This document shows, in pieces, positions 16,587-26,702 of a stretch of DNA of 40,466 nucleotides (position 1 is its first letter; each line of letters opens with the position of its first letter). The stretch is from assembly GCF_003202915.1 (NCBI RefSeq), contig NZ_QGLP01000008.1:1-40466 (forward strand). Direction: 5' to 3'. Both the position numbers and the translations under genes were made by a program. A model generated the notes under the pieces. The model ran no database searches. It saw only the letters and a list, made by a program, of their open reading frames with translations, and had not been told where the DNA came from. The stretch comes from Gilliamella apicola (GTDB taxonomy: Bacteria > Pseudomonadota > Gammaproteobacteria > Enterobacterales > Orbaceae).

Positions 16587-16632
16587 CCTCAATATTTTTA
16601 ATTGTGATTAGCCTGCATAAAAAATATTGAGG
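16587..16632. repeat. 13-bp inverted repeat downstream of the rpiR-type gene
   Basis: CCTCAATATTTTT (16587-16599) is repeated inverted at 16620-16632, with 20 bases between. No T-run follows. It could fold at the 3' end of the regulator mRNA. It also overlaps the end of the broken minus-strand ORF at 16598-16771. Confidence 0.6.
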
Positions 16633-16771
16633 GATCTATACCATCACGATTGCTAATCACCGATTCTTTACCATAAATAACTAATTCTAACCCACAAGAT
16701 AAACTTAGGTCTACCAAGGTGAATTCGACAATTTCTAATAACTAGCAGATTAGCTCGTCAGATTTTATCAT
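16598..16771 (-). pseudogene. Small ORF interrupted by one in-frame TAG (unknown)
   Basis: On the minus strand an ATG at 16771 reads MIKSDELIC, then TAG at 16744-16742, then 47 further codons in the same frame (LLEIVEFTLVDLSLSCGLEL, VIYGKESVISNRDGIDPSIF, FMQANHN) to a TAA. The composition of the second part looks protein-like, but I do not recognise a family and see no ribosome site before the ATG. It lies just downstream of the ubiA terminator. It may be a remnant of a gene lost between ubiA and rpiR, or chance. Nothing else is visible in 16539-16841 apart from the inverted repeat and terminator. Confidence 0.3.
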
Positions 16772-16781
16772 TTAATAAATT

Positions 16782-16820
16782 AAAACCACTAAAGCCAAGC
16801 AGTACGGTTTTAGTGGTTTT
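16782..16820. terminator. Bidirectional terminator after ubiA
   Basis: A 12-bp stem AAAACCACTAAA / TTTAGTGGTTTT (16782-16793, 16809-16820) with a 15-base loop and T-rich flanks in both directions. It ends ubiA on the minus strand and any readthrough from the rpiR-type gene on the plus strand. Confidence 0.75.
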
Positions 16821-16841
16821 TTTAATAAAGATGGTAAAATT

Positions 16842-17672
16842 TTATTCAATAAAGAGCGCGATAAATATAAACAGGCCGATATAGTTATTATTCATAAAGG
16901 CTTTAAAACAATTGGTTCTATCTCGATCTTTGATTAACCATTGTTGATAAATAAATAGCAATAAGGCGATGATTAAACCAATATAATAAAATTGATGGAA
17001 ATGGTTGTTTATGCCGATAAATGTTAGGCAAATTAAAGTTAAAGTTTGTAATAATCCAATAATAAACTTGTCGTAACGACCAAATAGGATGGCTGTAGAT
17101 TTTATACCAATTTTCAAATCATCATCCCGATCAACCATGGCATATTCGGTGTCGTAGGCGATTGTCCAACAAATATTAGCAAAACAGAGTAACCAACAAG
17201 TTAAAGGAAATTGTGCAATCGTGGCCGCATACGCCATAGGTATTCCCCAACTAAAGGCGATGCCTAGCGTCACTTGCGGTAAATGGGTATAACGTTTCAT
17301 AAATGGGTAGGTCATTGCGGTAATTAAGGCAAATCCAGCAATTAACCACGTTAATTTATCTAAAGTAAGCAATAAACCCAGTGCAATTACTAGTAACACA
17401 AATAAGGTGTATAAGGCATTTTTTTCGCTCAATGCACCACGAGCGAGAGGACGATTTTTAGTGCGTTCGACTTTTCCATCAAAATGCCGGTCAGCATAAT
17501 CATTAATCACACAACCAGCAGAGCGCATAACAATCACGCCAAGTACAAATACGCTAACGACATGAACCGATGGAGTCGCGGTAGCAAGCCAAATCGCCCA
17601 CAATGTTGGCCAAAGTAGTAATAAGGAACCAATTGGCTTGTCTAATCGCATCAGTTGTACATAAGCTAGCAT
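16842..17672 (-). CDS. ubiA: 4-hydroxybenzoate octaprenyltransferase UbiA
   Basis: UbiA attaches the polyprenyl side chain to 4-hydroxybenzoate, the first membrane step of ubiquinone synthesis. The 276-aa multi-pass protein aligns with E. coli UbiA (290 aa), lacking about 8 N-terminal residues. Both Asp-rich prenyl-diphosphate/Mg motifs are present: [11 protein letters not shown] and [12 protein letters not shown]. Further conserved segments are [30 protein letters not shown] and [11 protein letters not shown]. No ubiC (chorismate lyase), the usual E. coli neighbour, is present. The ATG at 17672 has no clear ribosome site. It follows the dms operon on the same strand after 128 bp, so it may be partly cotranscribed. 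Confidence 0.95.
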   Translation of the reverse strand: MLAYVQLMRLDKPIGSLLLLWPTLWAIWLATATPSVHVVSVFVLGVIVMRSAGCVINDYADRHFDGKVERTKNRPLARGALSEKNALYTLFVLLVIALGLLLTLDKLTWLIAGFALITAMTYPFMKRYTHLPQVTLGIAFSWGIPMAYAATIAQFPLTCWLLCFANICWTIAYDTEYAMVDRDDDLKIGIKSTAILFGRYDKFIIGLLQTLTLICLTFIGINNHFHQFYYIGLIIALLLFIYQQWLIKDRDRTNCFKAFMNNNYIGLFIFIALFIE

Positions 17673-17800
17673 AGGTAGTCATTATTATGAATCATAATAG
17701 ACGAATTATACCTGTTCCCTTAAAAGCTGCAATCCACAGCGTTCTCTGAGCATATTACGTTATCAAATAAATGAGCTATTAATTTGCTATGCAACAAAGT

Positions 17801-18382
17801 TTATAGTATTTGCAAATAATGTTCGGCAATTATTGCCAATGCTTGGTAAAACGGGCTGATTTGGTTTTGTTTTAGACTATCTAAATAAACTGGCGCCCAA
17901 GTTAGTAGATGTTCGGTCAGTAATTGTTTAGCTGCTTGAAATTGATGTTTTTCAAGCAGTATTGCATAAGCCATTAACATTAAACCGAACTGATCTTCCG
18001 GCTCATTCATCCCTGTATTAAGGATTAAACCTTGTTGTTGTAAGAATGCCCGGTAGCGTTCTTGTGATTCACCCATGAGTAATTTATCTTGATCCAAATA
18101 GACCGATCCCCATGGTGGGGCGATCATACTTCCTTGACCTTCAAATAGTAGCGAGAATTGATATTCTATTTCAGGATGAGCTATCTGATTTTTTAATATT
18201 TGGCACTGTTCTGTCATTAAGGGCTGATTTGACCAATTGGTTAACTTATCGACTTGTAATAACCCTTCAAGCAAGGAATTTATCTGCTCACTTTTGGGAG
18301 GATAATAAAAAAAAGCACCTAATAGTTTCGCCAAAGTGATAGATGTCAGATTATCCAAATTATTCAATTCATTATTCGTCAT
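17801..18382 (-). CDS. dmsD: TorD/DmsD-family molybdoenzyme chaperone
   Basis: Chaperones of this family bind the Tat signal peptide of molybdoenzymes such as DmsA and prevent export before cofactor insertion. The 193-aa, mainly helical protein shows family landmarks: FSLLFEGQGSMIAPPWGSVYLD (the Y/F-x-x-LF-x-G...PP-x-xS/GVY pattern) and EPEDQFGLMLM (the E-P-x-D-H/Q motif). It is the last gene of the dmsA-B-C cluster, 30 bp after dmsC, which makes DmsA the likely client. The symbol rests on context and family; orthology with E. coli DmsD (204 aa) rather than YcdY or TorD is not proven. Confidence 0.82.
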   Translation of the reverse strand: MTNNELNNLDNLTSITLAKLLGAFFYYPPKSEQINSLLEGLLQVDKLTNWSNQPLMTEQCQILKNQIAHPEIEYQFSLLFEGQGSMIAPPWGSVYLDQDKLLMGESQERYRAFLQQQGLILNTGMNEPEDQFGLMLMAYAILLEKHQFQAAKQLLTEHLLTWAPVYLDSLKQNQISPFYQALAIIAEHYLQIL

Positions 18383-18412
18383 TGCATTAATATTGTATAA
18401 AGTATTACACCA

Positions 18413-19252
18413 TTAAATGGTTATCATCCACAAATTATAAAAGGTAATACGTTCACAAATTTCGGCAACAAATACGCCAATAAACACCAATAGATAAAGT
18501 ATTTTTGGATGGCGTCTGCACAAAATCGTTAATAAAAGTAATACCATAGCGGCAATCAACAATCCACATTGGGTAACGCTCAAGTCATGTTGGTTGTTCG
18601 CCAGTTCTGGTGCGATGTTAGTCATTAATTCTAAGTAAGGTCTTTTTACTAGCAGGATCACCGAGCTACCCATAAAAAAAGCACAATAACCAATTCGATA
18701 TAGACCTAACCAAGTGACCGCAATACCGCCTAGCACTAACATTGCAGTATACATTTGTATTGCAGTATAGTAGGTATTCCATGTTTTGATCGTTGGTAAC
18801 ATATAGGTTTGTACGATTGACCACACAAGTAAAAGGCTTAATATGACCAATATAGTGGCTAATAAAGCGTTTAAACCAGGAATGCGGTTAATTTTTTGAC
18901 ATAATGGTTTGATGATTTTTAATTTTGTACTTTCCGGGTATAGAACAAAATGGTTAAGTATGACAAAGGCAAAAGCGATACCAAATGATAAGCAAAAGGT
19001 AAATATTTCGTTACTCATTGGTGAACGCCCTATGCCAAAAATGACATTCAATGCGCGTAATGGTTGCCCTAAATGTAATGAGGCAACGCCCATGCCAATC
19101 ATCATAAAGATGAGCGATACTGCATAGATTTTTCGCGTAATGGCTAATTTAGTTGGCGAACGAGAAACAAGATAAAATAATCCGCTTAATAGGATCATTC
19201 CTGCTGATAGTTGGCCAATTACCGTGAAAAATACCAGTGGTAGTTCCTGCAT
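18413..19252 (-). CDS. dmsC: Dimethyl sulfoxide reductase membrane anchor DmsC
   Basis: DmsC anchors the DmsAB dimer to the inner membrane and oxidises menaquinol for reduction of DMSO or related S-/N-oxides. The 279-aa protein (E. coli 287 aa) is almost entirely hydrophobic with about eight helices. It begins MQELPLVFFTVIGQLSAGMI, matching the DmsC start, and contains HLGQPLRALN and SPMSNEIFTF typical of the family. The ATG at 19252 is chosen over an upstream in-frame ATG at 19285. The ribosome site GAGGAGG lies in the last codons of dmsB, and only one base separates the dmsB stop from this ATG, so they are coupled. Confidence 0.93.
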   Translation of the reverse strand: MQELPLVFFTVIGQLSAGMILLSGLFYLVSRSPTKLAITRKIYAVSLIFMMIGMGVASLHLGQPLRALNVIFGIGRSPMSNEIFTFCLSFGIAFAFVILNHFVLYPESTKLKIIKPLCQKINRIPGLNALLATILVILSLLLVWSIVQTYMLPTIKTWNTYYTAIQMYTAMLVLGGIAVTWLGLYRIGYCAFFMGSSVILLVKRPYLELMTNIAPELANNQHDLSVTQCGLLIAAMVLLLLTILCRRHPKILYLLVFIGVFVAEICERITFYNLWMITI

Positions 19253-19253
19253 T

Positions 19254-19868
19254 TTAGACCTCCTCTGGGTTAAGTATGGAACCAAGCGATTCAGCGGTTA
19301 CTTTAGCTTGTGCATGTGGTTTTATCACAATACTTGGTTTGGTTAATTCTGAGCTTGGTAACGGTGCAATATCACACTCATGGCCATAAAGCTCACGCAA
19401 TTTACCAATTTCATCAAAATCCAAAGCTCGCTGAGGACAAGACTCAACACAGACTGGTTTTAAACCTTGCGAGACACGTTCATAACAACCATCACATTTG
19501 GACATAACCCGTTTTTGATGATCATAATGTGGTGCACCATAAGGGCAACGCATTTCACAATAGCGGCAACCGATACAGATATCTTGATTGACAACGACTA
19601 AGCCATCTTCTTGACGTTTATGCATGGCACCGGTTGGGCAACCTTGTACACAGGTTGGTTCTTGGCAATGGTTGCATGAGACCGATAAATAATAGATAAA
19701 AGTATCATTTTGCCAACATCCATCGACTTGTTGCCAAGTGCCGCCACCATATTCATAGACACGCCGGAAATTAATCCCTAGCGCATTATCTTTTTCATCT
19801 TTACAGCTTACTTGGCAAGTTTTACAACCGGTACATTTGGCTGAATTAATATAGAATCCATATTGCAT
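19254..19868 (-). CDS. dmsB: Dimethyl sulfoxide reductase iron-sulfur subunit DmsB
   Basis: DmsB carries four [4Fe-4S] clusters that pass electrons from DmsC to DmsA. The 204-aa protein has all four Cys groups of the family: CTGCKTCQVSC (C12 to C22), CNHCQEPTCVQGC, CIGCRYCEMRC and CDGC...CVESC. The ATG at 19868 is chosen because GGGAG is 9 bases upstream and MQYGFYINSAKCTGC aligns with E. coli MTTQYGFFIDSSRCTGC. A near-by ATG at 19877 abuts the ribosome site and is unlikely. It is 14 bp after dmsA. TKPSIVIKP near the C-terminus is also shared with the E. coli protein. Confidence 0.95.
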   Translation of the reverse strand: MQYGFYINSAKCTGCKTCQVSCKDEKDNALGINFRRVYEYGGGTWQQVDGCWQNDTFIYYLSVSCNHCQEPTCVQGCPTGAMHKRQEDGLVVVNQDICIGCRYCEMRCPYGAPHYDHQKRVMSKCDGCYERVSQGLKPVCVESCPQRALDFDEIGKLRELYGHECDIAPLPSSELTKPSIVIKPHAQAKVTAESLGSILNPEEV

Positions 19869-19882
19869 TTTAATCATCTCCC

Positions 19883-22333
19883 TTACGATGCCGACGGCAT
19901 TACCGCTAATGGTTTCATTTCAACCAAATTGGTGTGCTGAGGATTAGATTTGGCTAGTACTGATGGTCGCAACGAGGTTAAACGATTAATACAGCCTCCA
20001 ATATCAATACCTGCCGCATTGGTTTTGGCCCATAATCCCTGTGGAATGGCAATAATCCCGGGTAATATACGTGGCGTGACTTTAGCTGGAATATAAAGCC
20101 GCCCACGATCGTTAAAAACTTCAACCAGTTGACCATGTTTTATTTGCCTTTTTTCAGCATCTAATGGATTAATCCAGATACTACTTGCCACCGCTTCTTT
20201 AAGTTGCGGAAGATTACTATAACTGGAGTGACAATGCCCTTTGATATGAAAACCAATCAATTGTAATGGATATTTTTGCTGTTTTTGGATATTTTCACTA
20301 CCCTCTATCGCGGGCAAATAAGCCGGTATCGGGTAAAGAATATCACCTTCATCAAACTCCCACTGCTCGGCAATTTGGGCTAATGCTGCTGAATAGATTT
20401 CAATTTTGCCAGAAGGTGTATTTAGTCGATTTTTTTGAGGATCATCTCGAAATGCTTTTAAACCAATATGGGCATCACTATTAGCTAATTTACGATCTAC
20501 AACTCCCATACCATCAGTATCAGCAAAAGTTGGTAAATTTGGATCGAGTTTTCGCATTTTTTCATAGCTATAGGCGATCCAATCATCTTGGCTTCGCCCT
20601 TCGGTAAATTTGTCTTTAACACCCATTTTTGCAGATAGTTCCGTCAATACCTCATAAGCAGGGCGATTTTCCCAAAGTGGTTTAATGGCACGTTGCATAC
20701 GGATAACATAATGATAAGCACCCGATGCATATGAGTTATTGATTAAATCGTTACTCTCCACTGATGAGACATCTGGTAACAATAAATCGGCATATTTTGC
20801 CGAAGCAGTCATATGCGTATCCCATACTAAAATAAATTCACACTTTGATTCATCCTGTAGAATTTGATGAGTTCGGTTGAGATCGGAATGTTGATTACCA
20901 ATGACGTTGCTAGCATAACTCCAAAGGAATTTGATACCAACATCTAATTTATCTTTACCTTTTATATAAGCATTTTTGGCGGTCATGCTGAGCGGTTCTT
21001 CGATCGCTTTAGTCCATAAAAAGAAGGGAATACTAGTTTTAATTGGGTTAACCATATTTAAGCCAGGTACTGGATAGATAATACTTTCCCCCCAAGTTCC
21101 AATATTGGTCCCTTGCTTACCAAATTGACCGGTAATGATAGGTAAGATCATAATCGCTCTTGTAGTATGCTCACCATTTTGCCAACGTTGTGGTCCCCAA
21201 CCTTGGGAAATCCATGCTGCTTTGGCATTGACAATATCTAACGCCAATTTTCGAATCTGATCGGCCGCAATCCCAGTTTTTTTACTCGCCCACTCTGGGG
21301 TTTTAGGTATTCCATCATCACCCAATCCTAATATATAAGATTTATAGTCACTAAAAAGTGGCGCTTCATCAGGTAAAGTTTCGGCACTCCAACCAACACA
21401 ATATTTGCTTAACATCGCCTCATCAATACGATCTTTTTCAAATAAAGCATAAATAATTCCAGCGACCAATGCAGCATCTGTTCCTGGGATAATCGGCATC
21501 CATTCAGCATTAAATCCTACCACACTTTCACTACGGCGTGGATCGATAATGATGACTCTAGCTTTACTTTGCGCTAACGCATTAAACATTTCGTTAACTT
21601 GGCCACCACCAGACATGCGGGTTTCTGCAATATTGTGGCCAAACATGACAACCAAATCGGAGTGCTTAATTTGATCTAGCAACGAAGCTTTAGCATTACC
21701 ATAAATAAATGGTTGCATCGCGGTAATCTGCCCACTGGAATAATCACCATGATAATTTAGATGACCGCCGATTGTGCTTAAAAAGCGCTTACAAGCACTA
21801 CGCCCCGAGATATTTGCACCAGTAGTACCTGTACCATATTGATAATAAATGGCCTCATTACCATATTTATCAATTGTGTATTTAAGTTTATCAGCTAATA
21901 AATTAATCGCCTCTTCCCATGAAATTCGCTTAAATTTACCTTCACCGCGTTTACCAATTCTCAGCATTGGATATTTTAATCGTTCAGGATCATAAGTACG
22001 CCAGCGAACAGCACGTCCACGGAGACAAGGACGAATTTGATGTTTTCCAAAAACAGCATCATTAATTCCATCTTCAGATGATATTTTGGTGATAATGTCG
22101 TTTTTAACATGTACTTTTAATGGGCAACGACTGCCACAATTGACTAAACAAGCACTATAAAAAATCTTTTCTTCGTTAGTCGAATTAGCTAGCGGCACTT
22201 TATTATCATCTGTCTCAGGCGTTGCATAAGCAAAAGGTAATTGTACATTACTGGCTAATGCTGCCACCCCACTTATTGCTAATGATTTTTGTAAAAAATC
22301 ACGTCGAGTTATCTTATTTCCTGAACTGCTCAT
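19883..22333 (-). CDS. dmsA: Dimethyl sulfoxide reductase catalytic subunit DmsA (Tat-exported)
   Basis: DmsA is the molybdopterin-guanine-dinucleotide catalytic subunit of anaerobic DMSO reductase. The 816-aa precursor (E. coli 814 aa) starts with a twin-arginine signal (KITRRDFLQKS, R10-R11) and a hydrophobic stretch ending near AYA. The FS0 [4Fe-4S] ligands are C62, C66, C70 and C103. The Mo-ligand serine is expected in HGDYSSGQI (S199 or S200). Segments such as VVMFGHNIAETRMSGGG, GTDAALVAGI, GWGPQRWQNGE, AKYADLLLPD, TPSGKIEIYS and GNPQHTNLVE match the E. coli protein closely. The start is set by the Tat signal. The gene is divergent from parE across 222 bp; I see no good FNR box there. 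Confidence 0.95.
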   Translation of the reverse strand: MSSSGNKITRRDFLQKSLAISGVAALASNVQLPFAYATPETDDNKVPLANSTNEEKIFYSACLVNCGSRCPLKVHVKNDIITKISSEDGINDAVFGKHQIRPCLRGRAVRWRTYDPERLKYPMLRIGKRGEGKFKRISWEEAINLLADKLKYTIDKYGNEAIYYQYGTGTTGANISGRSACKRFLSTIGGHLNYHGDYSSGQITAMQPFIYGNAKASLLDQIKHSDLVVMFGHNIAETRMSGGGQVNEMFNALAQSKARVIIIDPRRSESVVGFNAEWMPIIPGTDAALVAGIIYALFEKDRIDEAMLSKYCVGWSAETLPDEAPLFSDYKSYILGLGDDGIPKTPEWASKKTGIAADQIRKLALDIVNAKAAWISQGWGPQRWQNGEHTTRAIMILPIITGQFGKQGTNIGTWGESIIYPVPGLNMVNPIKTSIPFFLWTKAIEEPLSMTAKNAYIKGKDKLDVGIKFLWSYASNVIGNQHSDLNRTHQILQDESKCEFILVWDTHMTASAKYADLLLPDVSSVESNDLINNSYASGAYHYVIRMQRAIKPLWENRPAYEVLTELSAKMGVKDKFTEGRSQDDWIAYSYEKMRKLDPNLPTFADTDGMGVVDRKLANSDAHIGLKAFRDDPQKNRLNTPSGKIEIYSAALAQIAEQWEFDEGDILYPIPAYLPAIEGSENIQKQQKYPLQLIGFHIKGHCHSSYSNLPQLKEAVASSIWINPLDAEKRQIKHGQLVEVFNDRGRLYIPAKVTPRILPGIIAIPQGLWAKTNAAGIDIGGCINRLTSLRPSVLAKSNPQHTNLVEMKPLAVMPSAS

Positions 22334-22515
22334 CCTATTCCATTATCTCTATCTGGGAGGTGTTTATCATAATACTAAAGTTAAGATTATAATACAGAAA
22401 TACGATTAAAATCGAACTTAACTTAAAATAAATTAACCAAATAAGAATTATTATCAATTACAAATTTATTTTGCTTGCTATTATAAATTTAATTTCATGC
22501 ATCTTAAAGAAAGAC

Positions 22516-22524
22516 TGGTATAAT
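22516..22524 (+). promoter_or_regulatory. parE promoter, extended -10
   Basis: TGG followed by a perfect TATAAT (22519-22524), an extended -10 with no good -35, about 30 bp before the parE ATG at 22556. Confidence 0.6.
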
Positions 22525-22555
22525 ACGACCATTTATTCGAATAAATAGAAAAGTT

Positions 22556-24445
22556 ATGTCACAATCCACTTATAATGCTGTTGATATTGAAGTCTTAAAA
22601 GGACTCGATCCTGTTCGCCATCGACCAGGTATGTATACTGATACTGCTCGCCCAAATCATTTGGGGCAAGAGGTTATTGATAACAGTGTCGATGAAGCTA
22701 TTGCGGGACATGCTCGCCAAGTTAAAGTCACCCTTTATGAAGATAATTCACTTGAGGTTATTGACGATGGGCGTGGTATGCCAGTTGATATTCATCCTGA
22801 AGAGGGTGTACCGGCTATTGAGCTTTTGCTTTGTCGTTTACATGCTGGCGGTAAGTTTTCTAATAAAAATTATCAATTTTCTGGCGGTTTGCATGGCGTG
22901 GGTATCTCAGTGGTTAATGCGTTATCCAAACGAGTGGAAGTTACCGTAAACCGTGATGGACAAGTTTATCAAATTGCTTTTGAAAACGGTTATAAAGTAG
23001 AGGATTTGCAGGTAATTGGTACCTGTGGTCGTCGTAATACCGGTACCAAAGTACGTTTTTGGCCGGATGAAAAGTATTTTGATTCACCACGATTTTCTGT
23101 GCCACGCCTAACTCATTTGCTCAAAGCGAAAGCAGTACTCTGTCCTGGATTGGAAATTATTTTCAAAGACAAAATTAATAACACTGAGCAACGCTGGTGT
23201 TATCAAGATGGCTTAAAAGATTATTTAATGGAGTCAGTTAGTGGATATACTCTATTACCAGAAGAGCCATTTACCGGTAATCATACCGGCGAAACAGAAG
23301 CGGTCGAATGGGCATTACTTTGGTTACCGGAAGGTGGCGAACTGTTAACCGAAAGTTACGTTAACTTGATTCCAACGGTGCAAGGTGGTACTCATGTGAA
23401 TGGTTTACGCCAAGGCCTACTTGATGCGATGCGGGAGTTTTGTGAGTTCCGTAATTTACTGCCTCGTGGGTTAAAGCTAACCGCTGATGATATTTGGGAA
23501 CGTTGTGCTTATGTGTTATCAGTGAAAATGCAAGAACCGCAATTTGCTGGTCAAACTAAAGAACGTTTATCATCAAGACAAAGCGCAGCATTTGTTTCGG
23601 CGATTGTTAAAGATGCTTTTAGCCTTTGGTTGAATCAGCATGTACAAATTGCTGAATTATTAGCTGAAATGGTAATTTCCAGTGCACAAAAACGGTTACG
23701 CGCATCGAAAAAAGTCATTCGTAAAAAATTGACCAGTGGTCCGGCCTTACCGGGTAAATTGGCCGATTGTTCGTCACAAGATTTAAGTCGTACTGAACTA
23801 TTTTTAGTCGAAGGTGATTCTGCTGGAGGTTCAGCTAAACAGGCTCGCGATCGTGAATATCAAGCGATTATGCCGTTGAAAGGTAAAATTTTAAATACTT
23901 GGGAAGTCTCTTCTGACGAAGTTTTGGGCTCTCAAGAGATTCATGATATTTCTGTTGCGATTGGTATCGATCCTGATAGTGATGATTTGAGTCAATTACG
24001 TTACGGTAAAATCTGTATTTTAGCTGATGCTGACTCAGATGGATTGCATATTGCCACATTACTTTGTGCATTGTTTGTTCGTCACTTTCGGGCGATGGTG
24101 GAACATGGTCATATTTTTGTTGCTATGCCGCCACTTTACCGTATTGATTTAGGTAAAGAAGTATATTACGCCCTAGATGAAGAAGAAAAAGAAGGCATTT
24201 TAGATCAACTGAAACGTAAAAAAGGCAAACCGAATGTTCAACGTTTCAAAGGGTTAGGTGAAATGAATCCATTACAATTGCGTGAAACAACGATGGATCC
24301 TAATACCCGCAGATTAGTGCAGTTATCACTTGATAGTGCAGAAGAAACCATGGCATTGATGGATATGTTGTTGGCGAAAAAGCGCGCCGAAGATCGCCGA
24401 GAGTGGTTACAAGAAAAAGGTGACCAAGTTGAACTTGATGTCTAA
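22556..24445 (+). CDS. parE: DNA topoisomerase IV subunit B
   Basis: ParE is the ATPase subunit of topoisomerase IV, which decatenates daughter chromosomes. The 629-aa protein (E. coli 630) has the GHKL ATPase domain (VIDNSVDEAIAG, EVIDDGRGMPVDIHPEEG, FSGGLHGVGISVVNALS). The transducer and the TOPRIM domain follow, the latter with EGDSAGGSAKQARDREYQA (acidic E419) and DADSDGLHI. The C-terminus FKGLGEMNPLQLRETTMDP is typical. I chose parE over gyrB on length and on its pairing with parC immediately downstream (27 bp). It lies back to back with the dms operon. Confidence 0.96.
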   Translation: MSQSTYNAVDIEVLKGLDPVRHRPGMYTDTARPNHLGQEVIDNSVDEAIAGHARQVKVTLYEDNSLEVIDDGRGMPVDIHPEEGVPAIELLLCRLHAGGKFSNKNYQFSGGLHGVGISVVNALSKRVEVTVNRDGQVYQIAFENGYKVEDLQVIGTCGRRNTGTKVRFWPDEKYFDSPRFSVPRLTHLLKAKAVLCPGLEIIFKDKINNTEQRWCYQDGLKDYLMESVSGYTLLPEEPFTGNHTGETEAVEWALLWLPEGGELLTESYVNLIPTVQGGTHVNGLRQGLLDAMREFCEFRNLLPRGLKLTADDIWERCAYVLSVKMQEPQFAGQTKERLSSRQSAAFVSAIVKDAFSLWLNQHVQIAELLAEMVISSAQKRLRASKKVIRKKLTSGPALPGKLADCSSQDLSRTELFLVEGDSAGGSAKQARDREYQAIMPLKGKILNTWEVSSDEVLGSQEIHDISVAIGIDPDSDDLSQLRYGKICILADADSDGLHIATLLCALFVRHFRAMVEHGHIFVAMPPLYRIDLGKEVYYALDEEEKEGILDQLKRKKGKPNVQRFKGLGEMNPLQLRETTMDPNTRRLVQLSLDSAEETMALMDMLLAKKRAEDRREWLQEKGDQVELDV

Positions 24446-24472
24446 TATACAGAATAATTTAGAGGAACAATA

Positions 24473-26701
24473 ATGAGTGAAATAACTCATGACGGAGTAG
24501 AAGTTCAGTCGCTACGAACATTTACCGAAAGCGCCTATTTAAACTACTCAATGTATGTCATTATGGATCGCGCATTACCTTTTATTGGTGATGGCTTAAA
24601 ACCTGTGCAGCGCCGCATTGTTTATGCCATGTCTGAATTAGGGCTAAATGCGCAAGCTAAATTCAAAAAATCCGCACGTACTGTCGGTGATGTGTTAGGT
24701 AAATATCACCCGCATGGTGATAGTGCTTGTTATGAAGCCATGGTGTTAATGGCACAACCATTCTCTTATCGTTATCCGCTAGTTGATGGCCAAGGAAACT
24801 GGGGGGCACCTGATGATCCTAAATCATTTGCCGCAATGCGTTATACCGAATCACGTCTATCAAAATATGCAGAATTATTATTAGGCGAATTAGGCCAAGG
24901 TACCGTTGACTATATCCCAAATTTTGATGGTACTTTGCAAGAGCCGAAAATGTTGCCAGCGCGATTACCAAATATTTTATTAAATGGCACCACCGGTATT
25001 GCTGTTGGTATGGCAACCGATATTCCGCCACATAATATTCGAGAAGTGGCCAATGCCGCCATCATGTTGGCTGATAATCCGAAAGCAACGCTTAGCGAAG
25101 TGATGGCTCACATACCGGGGCCGGATTATCCAACCGAAGCCGAAATTATCACCTCACCAGACGATATAGCTAAGATTTATCAAACTGGACGTGGCTCAAT
25201 CCGCATGCGTGCAGTATGGAAAAAAGAAGATGGTGATATTGTTATTACTGATTTACCACATCAAGTTTCTGGTGCAAAAATCTTAGAGCAGATTGCCTCG
25301 CAAATGCGGGCGAAAAAATTGCCGTTAATTGAAGATTTACGTGATGAGTCTGATCATGAAAACCCAACTCGATTGGTGATTGTGCCAAGGTCTAATCGCG
25401 TGGATCTAGAGCAAGTAATGAATCATCTCTTTGCCACTACCGATCTTGAAAAAAGCTATCGCGTTAATATGAACATGATTGGACTAGATAATCGTCCATC
25501 CGTTAAGGGATTGCTCGAAATATTAACCGAATGGTTAGAATATCGACGTTTAACAGTAACACGACGTCTAAATTATCGCTTAGATAAAATACTTAAAAGA
25601 TTACATATTTTAGATGGTTTATTAATTGCGTTTTTAAATATTGATGAAGTGATTGAAATCATTCGTCATGAGGATGATCCAAAAGCCGAATTAATTAAAC
25701 GATTTGCCTTAAGCGAAACCCAAGCGGAAGCTATTTTAGAGTTAAAACTTCGCCATTTAGCCAAATTGGAAGAGATGCGCATCAAAGGCGAGCAAGCGGA
25801 TCTGGCTAAAGAACGAGATCAACTGCAAGCTCTACTTGCTTCACCAAGAAAGTTAAGTAATTTAATCAAAAAAGAGTTACAAGCCGACGCTGAAAAGTAT
25901 GGCGATGAACGCCGTTCGCCAATTGTAGAGCGCAGTGAAGCCAAAGCAATTACCGAGCAAGAATTAACACCTTCTGAACCCGTCACTATTGTATTATCAG
26001 AAATGGGATGGGTGAGAGCGGCTAAAGGCCATGATATTGATCCAGTTGGGTTAAGTTATAAAGCAGGTGATAGCTTCAAAGCGGCAGCAAAAGGTAAAAG
26101 TAACCAACCGGTTGTCTTTATCGATTCAACCGGACGCAGTTACGCTATTGAACCAAATACGTTGCCATCCGCCCGCGGACAAGGTGAACCGCTTACCGGT
26201 AAATTGACCTTACCGGCTGGCGCAACCGTTGAACATGTTTTAATGTCAACCAATGAAGACCAAAAATATTTACTTGCCTCAAGTGCTGGTTACGGCTTTA
26301 TTTGTCAATTTAGTGATTTAATCGCGCGTAACCGCAACGGTAAAGCCATAATTAATTTATCTAACAATGCCAAAGTGCTTGCACCGATAGAAATTATATC
26401 TGAAGAGAGCTTGCTTTTATCAATTAGCCAAGCAGGTAGAATGCTTATCTTCCCGGTAAAAGATTTACCAGAATTATCTAAAGGTAAGGGAAATAAAATT
26501 ATTTCACTCTCTGGCAGTGATGATAGCCTCGCTTATATGATGCTAATAACACCTGAGACATCGTTAACATTATATGTTGGTAAACGCAAACTCACGCTTT
26601 CCTCGGCTGATTTACAAAACTTTAGAGCTGAGCGTGCCCGTAAAGGGACATCATTACCGCGCGGATTGCAAAAAATCGATCGAATTGAGGTGAACGAATA
26701 A
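24473..26701 (+). CDS. parC: DNA topoisomerase IV subunit A
   Basis: ParC is the DNA-cleaving subunit of topoisomerase IV. The 742-aa protein (E. coli 752) has the catalytic Tyr Y124 in [15 protein letters not shown]. The quinolone-resistance region [12 protein letters not shown] has S84 and E88, the residues equivalent to E. coli S80 and E84, so no common resistance change is seen here. A coiled-coil tower and a C-terminal beta-pinwheel follow, with ParC-type rather than GyrA-type repeats; no GyrA box is seen. AGGAAC precedes the ATG. It is cotranscribed with parE, and one base separates its stop from the djlA ATG. Confidence 0.96.
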   Translation: MSEITHDGVEVQSLRTFTESAYLNYSMYVIMDRALPFIGDGLKPVQRRIVYAMSELGLNAQAKFKKSARTVGDVLGKYHPHGDSACYEAMVLMAQPFSYRYPLVDGQGNWGAPDDPKSFAAMRYTESRLSKYAELLLGELGQGTVDYIPNFDGTLQEPKMLPARLPNILLNGTTGIAVGMATDIPPHNIREVANAAIMLADNPKATLSEVMAHIPGPDYPTEAEIITSPDDIAKIYQTGRGSIRMRAVWKKEDGDIVITDLPHQVSGAKILEQIASQMRAKKLPLIEDLRDESDHENPTRLVIVPRSNRVDLEQVMNHLFATTDLEKSYRVNMNMIGLDNRPSVKGLLEILTEWLEYRRLTVTRRLNYRLDKILKRLHILDGLLIAFLNIDEVIEIIRHEDDPKAELIKRFALSETQAEAILELKLRHLAKLEEMRIKGEQADLAKERDQLQALLASPRKLSNLIKKELQADAEKYGDERRSPIVERSEAKAITEQELTPSEPVTIVLSEMGWVRAAKGHDIDPVGLSYKAGDSFKAAAKGKSNQPVVFIDSTGRSYAIEPNTLPSARGQGEPLTGKLTLPAGATVEHVLMSTNEDQKYLLASSAGYGFICQFSDLIARNRNGKAIINLSNNAKVLAPIEIISEESLLLSISQAGRMLIFPVKDLPELSKGKGNKIISLSGSDDSLAYMMLITPETSLTLYVGKRKLTLSSADLQNFRAERARKGTSLPRGLQKIDRIEVNE

Positions 26702-26702
26702 T

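Noticed and set aside
22334-22555. FNR site for the dms operon (palindrome CGATTAAAATCG at 22403-22414 and a TTGAT half-site near 22450)
   Set aside because: The palindrome differs from the FNR consensus at several key positions and the half-site lacks a partner. FNR control of dmsA is expected from E. coli, but this sequence does not show it clearly.
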